A DNA stretch of 64,000 bases. Origin: Chengkuizengella marina. GTDB taxonomy: Bacteria; Bacillota; Bacilli; Paenibacillales; KCTC-33759. The position numbers and the translations under genes were made by a program. The stretch lies in NCBI RefSeq assembly GCF_009910845.1, contig NZ_SIJB01000014.1, positions 19,759 through 83,758 of the forward strand. Reading direction: 5' to 3'. The notes beneath the pieces were generated by a model that was not told the DNA's origin, did not search any database, and saw only the letters and a list, made by a program, of their open reading frames with translations. This document shows, piece after piece, positions 1 to 8,403 of the stretch (positions within the stretch are counted from its first letter, which is position 1; each line of letters begins with the position of its first letter).

Positions 1-2
1 AA

Positions 3-746
3 ATGCAGTATGTTGAGGTAGAGTTAGATCCAGAGGAAAGTGTCATCGCTGAAGCGGGTAGCTTAATGATGATGGATGAACATATTGAAATGAATACGAT
101 CTTTGGAGATGGAACGAATCAAGATAGAGGTTTAGTAGGGAAATTATTCGGAGCAGGGAAACGATTATTAACAGGTGAAAGCTTGTTTATGACTTTATTT
201 ACGAATAATGGTCATGGTAAACGCAGGGTTAGTTTTGCATCACCTTATCCCGGCAAAATTATCCCTATGGATTTAAGCGAAATGGGTGGTAAGATTATTT
301 GTCAAAAAGACTCTTTTTTATGCGCGGCAAAAGGAGTATCTGTAGGGATCGCTCTGCAAAAGAAATTAGGTGCAGGGTTCTTCGGTGGAGAAGGTTTCAT
401 CATGCAGAAACTTGAAGGAGATGGCATGAGTTTTGTTCATACTGGAGGTACGGTATGTAAAAGGCAACTTCAACCAGGTGAGGTTTTAAAAGTGGACACG
501 GGTTGTTTGGTTGCAATGACTCAAGATGTAGAATATGATATTGAATTTGTAAAAGGAATTAAAACGGCCATATTCGGAGGGGAAGGACTCTTTTTTGCTA
601 CATTAAGAGGACCGGGCACGGTTTGGATTCAATCTCTACCATTTAGTCGAATGGCCGATAGAATCGTATCCGCATCTGGGGCTACGGGAAGAAAAGAAGA
701 AGGTAGTGTGCTTGGAGGTATAGGAAGACTGATAGATGGAGATTGA
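3..746 (+). CDS. AIM24 / TIGR00266 family protein (5'-partial)
   Basis: Probably the C-terminal 247 residues of a TIGR00266/AIM24-type protein, a beta-rich family of unknown biochemical function found widely in Firmicutes. The visible protein is glycine-rich with repeated short strands such as VIAEAGSLMMMDE, GGEGFIMQKLEGDG and VDTGCLVAMTQDVEYDIEFVKG, which are typical of the family. Family members usually carry about 10-15 residues before the segment that begins MQYVEVELDP, so the real start is likely left of the window and the ATG at base 3 may be internal. The next gene is over 600 bp away, so this looks like the end of its transcript. Family assignment is from recognition; no function is claimed. 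Confidence 0.8.
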   Translation: MQYVEVELDPEESVIAEAGSLMMMDEHIEMNTIFGDGTNQDRGLVGKLFGAGKRLLTGESLFMTLFTNNGHGKRRVSFASPYPGKIIPMDLSEMGGKIICQKDSFLCAAKGVSVGIALQKKLGAGFFGGEGFIMQKLEGDGMSFVHTGGTVCKRQLQPGEVLKVDTGCLVAMTQDVEYDIEFVKGIKTAIFGGEGLFFATLRGPGTVWIQSLPFSRMADRIVSASGATGRKEEGSVLGGIGRLIDGD

Positions 747-844
747 TAACGAACATGAATGTACTCTAAGCTTGGCAAAATTGAAATTATCCATGGAATA
801 ATGGGTTTTTTTGGACTTATTCTTGTCGTATTTAACTAAAAATA

Positions 845-951
845 AAAAATAGTGGGAAATCGTGATCTTATTACGTTAATATTTGATTCTTATATCTATC
901 ATATTCTGGGATAATAACAGTGATATAAGACCTTTGTTTCCCGCTATTTTT
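845..951 (+). terminator. Long structured hairpin, possible terminator
   Basis: Arms AAAAATAGTGGGAAA (845-859) and TTTCCCGCTATTTTT (937-951) pair over 15 bp with one G-U. A second stem, TCTTATATC with GATATAAGA, lies inside the 77-nt loop, and the outer arm ends in a T run. It could end transcription from the AIM24-type gene. The outer arms are nearly the same as the ilvD terminator at 17256-17288, which has an 11-nt loop. Confidence 0.45.
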
Positions 952-1359
952 CAAAAATCTTAAAAATTCATCTAAGCCCATTCATTCCTCTTATTTTTTA
1001 ATATTATGAATATTTCATATATTTACTCAAAGAAACCTTCTCCATCTCGAACAAACGCTCACTTACTTGTATTAGAAATACTCCCCTTCATGTAATGCCA
1101 AATTTCGACACAATACCTAATAAAAATTGTCTCAAACCGTTTTTCCTTCCAGCCTAACTCTGGGATATATTCTTTTCATTTTACCAATATTTTATATATG
1201 AATATTTTGATTCTAAAGCAGGAAATGAACTTAAAAAAGTAGAAATAATAGAAATAAATAATGTAGACAAAACTCTCCATTTTTCACCACAAAATGTTGA
1301 CTCCTTTTTAAACATTCTAAACAAACTATATGAATAAACTATAACAACATCATTAGATT
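952..1359. other. AT-rich intergenic region, nothing recognised
   Basis: About 400 bp of AT-rich sequence between the hairpin at 845-951 and the GDSL hydrolase. Short open frames here have no ribosome binding site and no recognisable product. I see no RNA gene. Confidence 0.5.
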
Positions 1360-1372
1360 GGAGAGGAGTCTT

Positions 1373-2011
1373 ATGCATCACGAGCTTTGTTATGTAGCCA
1401 TTGGTGATTCATTAACCGTTGGTGTAGGTGCACCTGAGGGTAGAGGATTTGCAAATAAGTACCATGCACTACTTGAACAAAATTTAAACAAAAACATACA
1501 TTTTACGAATGCAGGTATTTCAGGGGCAACTTCACAGGACGTTTTGGAGTTAATCACACTTGATTCATTTATGCAACAAGAACTAAAGGAGGCTGATATC
1601 ATTACAATTACGGTAGGAGGAAACGATTTACTTCGCGCTGCCGAATTGTATTTTACCGATCAAGAAATTAAACATATGATTGATTCACTAAAAAAGTTTA
1701 AAAAAAATATGCGGGAAATTGTCAGTTTAATCAAAAAGTTTAAAGACAATAGGTTAGACAATTGTATGATTAACATGACAAACCTCTACAATCCTAAACC
1801 TCAAATGTTAGATGCACAGTTTGTCGTGAATCGTTTTAACAATATGATACAACGTTTTCATAAAGGTAATATTCGTGTTGCGAATGCTTATCAAGCCTAT
1901 ATTGGTTATGAAGAACAATATTTGTTTTCTGATCAAGTTCATCCCAACTCCAAAGGTTATGATGTGCTGGCAAATGCTTTCCACCATCTTGGCTACGAGC
2001 CTCTAAAATAA
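1373..2011 (+). CDS. SGNH/GDSL-type lipase or esterase
   Basis: A 212-residue SGNH hydrolase, predicted to cleave ester bonds in lipids or acylated sugars. Block I is GDSLT at residues 11-15 (nucleophile Ser13). Gly in GISGATS is block II, GGNDLL is block III with the oxyanion Asn, and DQVHPNSKGY near the C-terminus supplies the Asp and His of block V. There is no signal peptide, so it is likely cytoplasmic. I chose ATG 1373 because GGAGAGGAG lies just upstream; a TTG at 1358 would sit before that site. It is monocistronic, with a 294-bp gap to etfB. The substrate cannot be told from sequence. Confidence 0.88.
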   Translation: MHHELCYVAIGDSLTVGVGAPEGRGFANKYHALLEQNLNKNIHFTNAGISGATSQDVLELITLDSFMQQELKEADIITITVGGNDLLRAAELYFTDQEIKHMIDSLKKFKKNMREIVSLIKKFKDNRLDNCMINMTNLYNPKPQMLDAQFVVNRFNNMIQRFHKGNIRVANAYQAYIGYEEQYLFSDQVHPNSKGYDVLANAFHHLGYEPLK

Positions 2012-2070
2012 ATATAATGAGCAGGACAGACCGCTAGTGAATACTGAAACACTAAATATATGCCTAAATT

Positions 2071-2084
2071 TGAAAGCGCTACCA
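2071..2084 (+). promoter_or_regulatory. cre-like CcpA site upstream of etfBA-fadD
   Basis: TGAAAGCGCTACCA matches the cre consensus TGWNANCGNTNWCA at 13 of 14 positions. It lies 222 bp before etfB. Carbon catabolite repression of beta-oxidation genes by CcpA is known in Bacillus, so the location makes sense. CcpA binding here is inferred only. Confidence 0.5.
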
Positions 2085-2119
2085 CATAATGAGTTATATT
2101 TTCTAATCCAATTAAAAGT

Positions 2120-2148
2120 AAATTCATATAAATACAACTTATGAATTT
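2120..2148. repeat. 9-bp inverted repeat in the etf-fad promoter region
   Basis: AAATTCATA (2120-2128) and TATGAATTT (2140-2148) are exact reverse complements spaced by 11 bases. This could be an operator for a dimeric regulator. It does not match the B. subtilis FadR box I know (TGAATGANTANTCATTCA), so I leave the regulator open. Confidence 0.35.
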
Positions 2149-2305
2149 AATAATGCCTCACAATACGTTATGACCAAAACAGTAAGTTAGTCCATAATGG
2201 CATGATACTCATATTTCAGCCATAAAATAAAACAAAATGAGAGAAAAGCAGTGGATTCAATTCTACTATAAATGAAAACAAATATTAGAATGGGGGGGTT
2301 GAAGT

Positions 2306-3076
2306 ATGAACATCATGGTCTGCCTCAAGCAAACCTTTGATACAGAGGAAAAAATCATCATTGAACAGGATCAGATTAAAGAAGATGGAGTGAAATTCAT
2401 CATTAATCCTTATGACGAATACGCTTTAGAAGAAGCGATTCGTTTAAAAGAGCAATATGGAGGTGTAGTGACCGCAATCTCCATTGGTCCCAGTCGTGTA
2501 GAGAGTGCACTAAGAACAGCTTTAGCTATGGGAGCAGATAAAGCGATATTAATAGATGATGAGCGATTGTTTGGTGATGAGTTCACCACTTCAAAAGTAT
2601 TAGCTGCAGTTTTAAAGCAACACGATTTCGATTTGATTCTAGGGGGTTATATGTCTGTTGATAATGGTGCAGCTCAAGGAGGAGCACGTTTAGCAGAAGA
2701 GTTGGATCTTCCTCATATTTATGCAGCTCTAAAAGTAGAAGTGAATGGATCTCACGTTGAGGTTCAGAGAGATGTAGAAGGAGATATCGAAGTTATTGAA
2801 GCAAAGCTGCCCCTGTTAATTACAGCACAACAAGGTTTAAACGATCCGAGATACCCTTCGTTACCAGGTATTATGAAAGCCAAGAAAAAACCAATTCAAT
2901 ATGTTACTGCAGAAGAACTCTCCATTGATCTTACACAAATACAAGCAAAAACAAACATCAAAGATATTACTCTACCACCTGAAAGACAAGCAGGAAGAAT
3001 TCTGCAAGGGGAATTAGACGATCAAGTGAATGAATTAGTCCAATGTTTAAAAAACGAGGTGAATACAATTGGCTAA
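2306..3076 (+). CDS. etfB: Electron transfer flavoprotein, beta subunit
   Basis: EtfB (256 aa) pairs with EtfA to accept electrons from acyl-CoA dehydrogenases. The N-terminus MNIMVCLKQTFDTE is typical, and ALAMGADKAILIDD with GGYMSVDNGAAQGGARLAEELDLPH matches the AMP-binding fold. A run of seven Gs just before the ATG acts as the ribosome binding site. The stop overlaps the TTG start of etfA by 8 bases, so the two are translationally coupled. fadD follows in the same direction, placing this pair in fatty-acid oxidation. Confidence 0.95.
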   Translation: MNIMVCLKQTFDTEEKIIIEQDQIKEDGVKFIINPYDEYALEEAIRLKEQYGGVVTAISIGPSRVESALRTALAMGADKAILIDDERLFGDEFTTSKVLAAVLKQHDFDLILGGYMSVDNGAAQGGARLAEELDLPHIYAALKVEVNGSHVEVQRDVEGDIEVIEAKLPLLITAQQGLNDPRYPSLPGIMKAKKKPIQYVTAEELSIDLTQIQAKTNIKDITLPPERQAGRILQGELDDQVNELVQCLKNEVNTIG

Positions 3077-4049
3077 ACAAGTTGTGGTATTTGCGGAAAC
3101 TAAAAATGGTAGTTTACGAAACGTATCTTTAGAAGTGTTAGAAGCCGCAAGAAGAGTGAACGATGGAGGTTTGATTACTGCAGTGATAATTGGCAGTCAA
3201 CCTGAAGCCCTAGCAGATTCACTAGCTGTATATGGAGCAAATGAAGTTGTTTTCATAGAAAACGAGATATTGAATACGTATACTACCGATGGATATACAC
3301 AAGCGTTCACTACCATCATTGAAGATAAAAATCCAGACATCATCTTAATGCCACATACCGCTTTAGGTAAAGATTTTGCCCCTCGTGTAGCGGCCCGTTT
3401 AGGATGTGGATTAATTACGGATTGTACAGATGTGGAAATCAGTGAAGGACATATCGTTTTTACCCGACCGATTTATGCAGGAAAGGCGTTTCAAAGGAGG
3501 GTGGTATCTCATGATAAGATTTTTGCTACAATACGGCCAAACAATATACCATGCTCTAAAATGGATCATCATGAAGCTCCAAAAAAGATACAGAAGACAT
3601 TAAACCTAGATGAAATTCGAACGACTGTAAAAGAAGTCATCCAAAAAACTACGGATGGGGTCGATTTATCAGAAGCAAAAATCATTGTAGCTGGAGGCAG
3701 GGGGGTGAAAAGCACAGCAGGCTTTGAACCTTTAAAGGAACTAGCACAGGTGATTGGAGCGGCAGTGGGTGCCTCAAGAGGTGCTTGTGATGCTGAATAT
3801 TGTGACTATGCACTGCAAATTGGTCAAACAGGCAAAGTAGTGACTCCTGATTTATATATTGCATGCGGTATTTCAGGTGCGATACAACATTTGGCAGGTA
3901 TGTCGAATTCAAAAATCATAGTGGCGATCAATAAAGACCCAGAAGCCCCAATCTTTGATATTGCTGATTATGGCATTGTAGGTGATTTATTTGAAGTCAT
4001 TCCATTGTTAACGAAACAGTTTAAGCAAGTGTTGCAAGATCAAGGATAA
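3069..4049 (+). CDS. etfA: Electron transfer flavoprotein, alpha subunit
   Basis: EtfA (326 aa) carries the catalytic FAD. The C-terminal FAD domain is clear: GGRGVKSTAGFEPLKELA, then GASRGACDAEYCDYALQIGQTG, then GISGAIQHLAGMSNSKIIVA and NKDPEAPIFDIADYGIVGD. The start is TTG at 3069 within the end of etfB. Electrons from FadE (9705) would pass to this heterodimer and on to the quinone pool through an ETF dehydrogenase that is not in the window. Length is normal for the family. Confidence 0.95.
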   Translation: MAKQVVVFAETKNGSLRNVSLEVLEAARRVNDGGLITAVIIGSQPEALADSLAVYGANEVVFIENEILNTYTTDGYTQAFTTIIEDKNPDIILMPHTALGKDFAPRVAARLGCGLITDCTDVEISEGHIVFTRPIYAGKAFQRRVVSHDKIFATIRPNNIPCSKMDHHEAPKKIQKTLNLDEIRTTVKEVIQKTTDGVDLSEAKIIVAGGRGVKSTAGFEPLKELAQVIGAAVGASRGACDAEYCDYALQIGQTGKVVTPDLYIACGISGAIQHLAGMSNSKIIVAINKDPEAPIFDIADYGIVGDLFEVIPLLTKQFKQVLQDQG

Positions 4050-4132
4050 AAGTATTACTGTATTGCTTGAATCATGTTTGATAGAGAGATGAAAGATCGA
4101 TTTTATAAAATTTGAAAAAAGAGGTGGTATTG

Positions 4133-5806
4133 ATGCCAAACAATCCATGGAATAAATTTTATCCAACGGAGATTCAACCACACCTTGATTATCCTGACTA
4201 TCGAATCTCAGATTACTTAAAATTGACTGCAGAACAATTTCCTAATCATAAAGCGATTCATTTTTTCGGTAAAGAATTAACTTTTCAAGAACTGATCACT
4301 CGTTCGTATCAAGTCGCAAATGGACTAAAAGATTTAGGTGTCAAGAAGGGAGATCGTGTAGCGATCATGTTACCGAATACTCCTCAGTTTGTCTATTGTT
4401 ATTTTGGTATTTTATTTGCAGGAGGTATTGTTGTACAAACCAACCCATTGTATGTAGAAAGAGAGCTTGAGCATCACTTTTCAGATTCTGGGGCTAAGAT
4501 TGTTTTTTGCTTAGATTTGGTCTATCCACGAGTAAAAGCTGTGAAAGAAAAAGTAGGTTTGGAACATATTTTCACCACAAGCATACCCGATGGACTTCCA
4601 CCACTCAAAAAAATGTTATATCCGCTAGTTCAAAAAATTAAAAAAGGACCAACAGTAGATATCGATTATAGCAAAGAGCCGATTCAAACTTTACATCAAT
4701 TTATGGAAAATGCCAAATCCACACCTGTGGAAGACCCTAATAATCCAGAAGATGTAGCTGTTCTTCAATACACGGGTGGTACAACAGGAACACCAAAAGG
4801 TGTCATGTTAACTCATAAAAATTTAGTAGCTAATGTAACGCAATGTCAGGCTTGGGCATATAAAACGGAAAGAGGAGAAGAAACGGTCTTAGCTGTAGTC
4901 CCATTATTCCATGTGTATGGGATGACCATTTGTATGCTTTTTGCAGCCGCACATGCAGCTAAACTGGTTTTAATTCCTAAATTTGATATTGATGTCATGA
5001 TGAAAACGATCAAAACCCAAAGGCCAACATTTTTCCCAGGCGCTCCAACCTTATATCAAGGAATTATAAATCATCCTAAAGTAACCGAAACAGATCTGTC
5101 TTCCATTAAGTTTTGTATCAGTGGATCGGCTCCATTACCTTTAACCACACAAGCTAAGTTTGAAGAACTAACCGGTGGAAAATTAGTGGAAGGGTACGGC
5201 CTGTCTGAATCCTCGCCTGTCATTTGTGGGAATCCAGTATGGGGTAAAAGTGTGAATGGAAGTATTGGTATTCCATGGCCAGATACAGAATGCAAAGTAG
5301 TTAATCCAGAAGGTGAAGAAGTGAAATCAGGTGAATTAGGAGAAATCATCGGCAAAGGCCCACAAATTATGAAAGGGTATTGGAACAAACCAGAAGAAAC
5401 GGCTGTTACCTTAAAAGACGGCTGGTTATACACTGGGGACATGGGATATATGGATGAAAATGGTTATTTCTACGTTGTAGATCGGAAAAAGGATCTCATC
5501 ATTGCTGGTGGATACAATATTTATCCAAGAGATGTTGAGGAAGTTTTATACGAACACCCTGTAGTGAAAGAAGTAATTGTTTTAGGTGTTCCTGATGAAT
5601 ATCGAGGGGAAACCGTCAAGGCTTATATTGTAAAAAAAGAAGGATTCACTATTTCAGAGGAGGCATTAGACCAATACTGTCGTTCCAAGCTTGCTGCCTA
5701 TAAAGTGCCTAGAATTTATGAGTTCCGGGATGAACTGCCTAAGTCCATGGTCGGTAAAATATTACGCAGAAAGTTAAAAGAAGAAGAAGAGGAAAAATTA
5801 GCTTAA
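4133..5806 (+). CDS. fadD: Long-chain fatty acid-CoA ligase
   Basis: An ANL-superfamily acyl-CoA synthetase of 557 residues that activates fatty acids with ATP and CoA. The P-loop YTGGTTGTPKGVMLTHKN is present, followed by GYGLSESSP, the hinge and ATP motif YTGDMGYMDENGYFYVVDRKKD, and the C-terminal catalytic Lys in KSMVGKILRRKL. I use ATG 4133, preceded by GAGGTGG; a TTG at 4112 has no site before it. It resembles B. subtilis LcfA. It is the entry step of the pathway encoded by the next genes; fadN starts 12 bp after its stop. Confidence 0.93.
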   Translation: MPNNPWNKFYPTEIQPHLDYPDYRISDYLKLTAEQFPNHKAIHFFGKELTFQELITRSYQVANGLKDLGVKKGDRVAIMLPNTPQFVYCYFGILFAGGIVVQTNPLYVERELEHHFSDSGAKIVFCLDLVYPRVKAVKEKVGLEHIFTTSIPDGLPPLKKMLYPLVQKIKKGPTVDIDYSKEPIQTLHQFMENAKSTPVEDPNNPEDVAVLQYTGGTTGTPKGVMLTHKNLVANVTQCQAWAYKTERGEETVLAVVPLFHVYGMTICMLFAAAHAAKLVLIPKFDIDVMMKTIKTQRPTFFPGAPTLYQGIINHPKVTETDLSSIKFCISGSAPLPLTTQAKFEELTGGKLVEGYGLSESSPVICGNPVWGKSVNGSIGIPWPDTECKVVNPEGEEVKSGELGEIIGKGPQIMKGYWNKPEETAVTLKDGWLYTGDMGYMDENGYFYVVDRKKDLIIAGGYNIYPRDVEEVLYEHPVVKEVIVLGVPDEYRGETVKAYIVKKEGFTISEEALDQYCRSKLAAYKVPRIYEFRDELPKSMVGKILRRKLKEEEEEKLA

Positions 5807-5818
5807 GGAGTGGTTATC

Positions 5819-8191
5819 ATGGAGAGAACAATTCGTAAAGCTGCTGTTTTGGGGTCAGGTGTGATGGGTGCGGCAATCGCTGCACATTTAGCGAATGTAG
5901 GCATTCAAACCTTACTGTTAGATATGGCTCCAAAGGGAGAGACAGATCCGAACAAAATGAATGACATCGTTGAAGCTTCTAAAAAAAATCTATTAAAAAA
6001 CAAACCAAGTCCCCTTTTCACAAAAGAGGTTTTAAATCGTATAGAGATAGGTAATTTTGATGAGGATTTACATCGTATTACAGATGTGGATTGGGTGATC
6101 GAAGTCATCATAGAAAATCTTGAAATTAAACAAGAATTTTTCAAAAAAATAGAACTGCATTGGTACCCGGGCACCATTGTGAGTTCTAATACTTCAGGTA
6201 TTTCAGTTCATGCCATATGTGAAAGTAACTCCGAGCAGTTTAAAAAACACTTTTTAGGCACTCATTTTTTTAATCCCCCTAGATATATGAAACTGCTTGA
6301 GTTTATCCCTACAAAACATACAGATCCGAACATTGTATCTTTTATGAAGAACTTCTGTGAGAAGAAATTAGGAAAAGGGGTAGTCATCGCAAAAGATACA
6401 CCTAACTTTATTGCCAATCGGATTGGTACCTATGGTCTTTTATGCTCTCTTAAACAGATGGAAAAACTAGGGCTGACAATATCTGAAGTAGATGAATTGA
6501 CAGGTCCTTTAATAGGGAGACCCAAAAGTGCTACATTTCGTACGTTGGATTTAGTTGGTATTGATACGTTTGTTTTAGTTGCTAATACAGTGTATGAAAA
6601 TGTAACAGATCCTGAAGAAAAGGAAATATTTAAAGTCCCAGAACTGATGGAATACATGGTCGAACAAGGATACATTGGGGATAAAGCAGGGTCTGGTTTT
6701 TATCAGAAAAAGCGCACGGATACAGGAAAGGTGATATTAGAACTTGATGTTGTAAATAAAACGTATATTCCTAGAAGTAAAAGTAATTTGAGTTCCATAG
6801 AAGCAGCAAAAGATACAAAGGGACTAAAAAACAAGTTGAAAGTCCTGATTGAGTCAGATGATAAAGGCGGAAAATTTACTTGGGAATTAATGAAGAAAGG
6901 TTGGTTATACGCTGCAAATAAGGTCCCGGAAATATCAGATGATATTCGAGCTGTAGATGAAGCTATGAAATGGGGATTTAATTGGGAGCTTGGACCATTT
7001 GAAGCTTGGGATGCAGTTGGCGTTGTAGATACCGTCTCAAGAATGAAAGAGGAAGGAGAGATCATCCCTGTTTGGATTGAATCAATGTTGGCCACTGGGA
7101 AAACTTCTTTTTATGAAAAACAAGGTGATAAAACCTTTTATATTCAAATGGATGGTGGTTTAAAAGAAAAAGAAATCGCGAAAGAGATCATTTCCTTAGA
7201 TCAAATCAAAGAAAAAAATGGAGTGATCAAGAGCAATACAGGGGCTAGTTTGTTTGATATTGGAGACGATATCGCGTGCCTACAATTCCATTCTATGAAC
7301 AATACGATAGGACCTGATGTTTTACAAATGGTTCCTATCGCTTTAGAGGAAGTTCGTAAAAATTATCGTGGATTAGTCATTGGTCATCAAAAAGGGAAGA
7401 ACTTTTGTGTAGGTGCCAATTTAATGATGCTGTTGATGGCGGCACAAGATGAAGATTGGTATGAAATTGAACAAATGATACAAGGTTTTCATCAAATGGC
7501 GATGGGACTAAAGTATTTTGAAAAACCGATTGTCACCGCTCCGTTTGGTATGACACTAGGTGGTGGTGTAGAAGTTTGTTTACCGTCTTCTCATGTGCAA
7601 GCATCTGCTGAAACCTACATGGGTCTAGTTGAGATGGGGGTTGGTTTAATTCCAGCAGGCGGAGGCACTAAAGAAATGTTAGTCCGATCGACCGTTTCTG
7701 TGGATATGGATAAAACCATTGATTTATTACCATTTGTTAATCGTGTATTTGAAACGATTGGCATGGCTAAAGTTTCTACGAGTGCAGCGGAGGCGAAGGA
7801 GCTTGGTTTATTAAGAGCATCAGATCGAATAACCATGAACCCGGATCATTTAATTTATGATGCAAAACAAGCGGCACTTGGGATGTCCATTGCAGGTTAT
7901 GAGCCGCCAACACCAAAGAAAGTTAGAGTTGTGGGTGAACCAGGACTCGCTGCATTGAAGATGGGATTATATCAAATGAAAATGAGCGGATTTATTAGTG
8001 AGCATGATGAATTAATCGGCACACATCTAGCTAACATTTTATCTGGTGGAAAGGTAGCGGCGAATAGTTTAGTTACAGAAAAATATTTACTGGAATTAGA
8101 GCTTGAAGCCTTTTTAAGTTTATGTGGTGAACCAAAGTCACAAGAACGTATACAACACATGCTGTTAACTAGAAAACCGTTACGTAACTAA
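5819..8191 (+). CDS. fadN: 3-hydroxyacyl-CoA dehydrogenase / enoyl-CoA hydratase
   Basis: A two-domain beta-oxidation enzyme (790 aa) of the FadN type. The N-terminal NAD domain has the Rossmann motif VLGSGVMGAAIAAHLANVG and the dehydrogenase motifs SSNTSGISVHAI and GTHFFNPPRYMKLLE. The C-terminal half is a crotonase-like hydratase domain with GHQKGKNFCVGANL and TLGGGVEVCLPS. ATG 5819 is used because AAGGAG sits 8 bases upstream; the GTG at 5810 overlaps that site. Its stop is followed at once by an insertion-like element (8194-8370) separating it from fadA, with which it would normally be tightly coupled. Confidence 0.93.
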   Translation: MERTIRKAAVLGSGVMGAAIAAHLANVGIQTLLLDMAPKGETDPNKMNDIVEASKKNLLKNKPSPLFTKEVLNRIEIGNFDEDLHRITDVDWVIEVIIENLEIKQEFFKKIELHWYPGTIVSSNTSGISVHAICESNSEQFKKHFLGTHFFNPPRYMKLLEFIPTKHTDPNIVSFMKNFCEKKLGKGVVIAKDTPNFIANRIGTYGLLCSLKQMEKLGLTISEVDELTGPLIGRPKSATFRTLDLVGIDTFVLVANTVYENVTDPEEKEIFKVPELMEYMVEQGYIGDKAGSGFYQKKRTDTGKVILELDVVNKTYIPRSKSNLSSIEAAKDTKGLKNKLKVLIESDDKGGKFTWELMKKGWLYAANKVPEISDDIRAVDEAMKWGFNWELGPFEAWDAVGVVDTVSRMKEEGEIIPVWIESMLATGKTSFYEKQGDKTFYIQMDGGLKEKEIAKEIISLDQIKEKNGVIKSNTGASLFDIGDDIACLQFHSMNNTIGPDVLQMVPIALEEVRKNYRGLVIGHQKGKNFCVGANLMMLLMAAQDEDWYEIEQMIQGFHQMAMGLKYFEKPIVTAPFGMTLGGGVEVCLPSSHVQASAETYMGLVEMGVGLIPAGGGTKEMLVRSTVSVDMDKTIDLLPFVNRVFETIGMAKVSTSAAEAKELGLLRASDRITMNPDHLIYDAKQAALGMSIAGYEPPTPKKVRVVGEPGLAALKMGLYQMKMSGFISEHDELIGTHLANILSGGKVAANSLVTEKYLLELELEAFLSLCGEPKSQERIQHMLLTRKPLRN

Positions 8192-8193
8192 TA

Positions 8194-8370
8194 GAGGTTG
8201 TTCAAAAAATACCCTTTTGATCACGAAGTGGCTCAAGGAAGTAATTTCGACATCGAATATTGCACTCACATTTGAAGTCCGGTGCTCATGTAACCAAACA
8301 CTACACTCCGCTCCAGCTCCTGCATCTTCGCACAATCTTCTCGGTGCTGAAAACGGAAATTTTTGAACAC
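8194..8370. mobile_element. 177-bp non-coding element with inverted termini (MITE-like)
   Basis: The gap between fadN and fadA begins GAGGTTGTTCAAAAAAT and ends ATTTTTGAACAC, which are imperfect inverted ends. No gene lies inside, and the interior (for example TCTTCTCGGTGCTGAAAACGG) is richer in GC than flanking intergenic DNA. This layout fits a short non-autonomous inverted-repeat element. I recall similar GTTGTTCAAAAA-ended repeats in related genomes but cannot verify it here. No second copy is in the window. Confidence 0.5.
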
Positions 8371-8403
8371 ATAATAATAAGACTGTTTTGAGGAGGGGAT
8401 AGA

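Noticed and set aside
1104..1112. Spo0A box (TGTCGAA on the minus strand) and similar ones at 8248, 17266 and 49918
   Set aside because: Seven-base matches are expected by chance at this frequency, and none sits at a clear promoter.
1181..1381. 66-aa frame on the minus strand upstream of the GDSL gene
   Set aside because: No ribosome site, overlaps the GDSL start region, and the product has no recognisable content.
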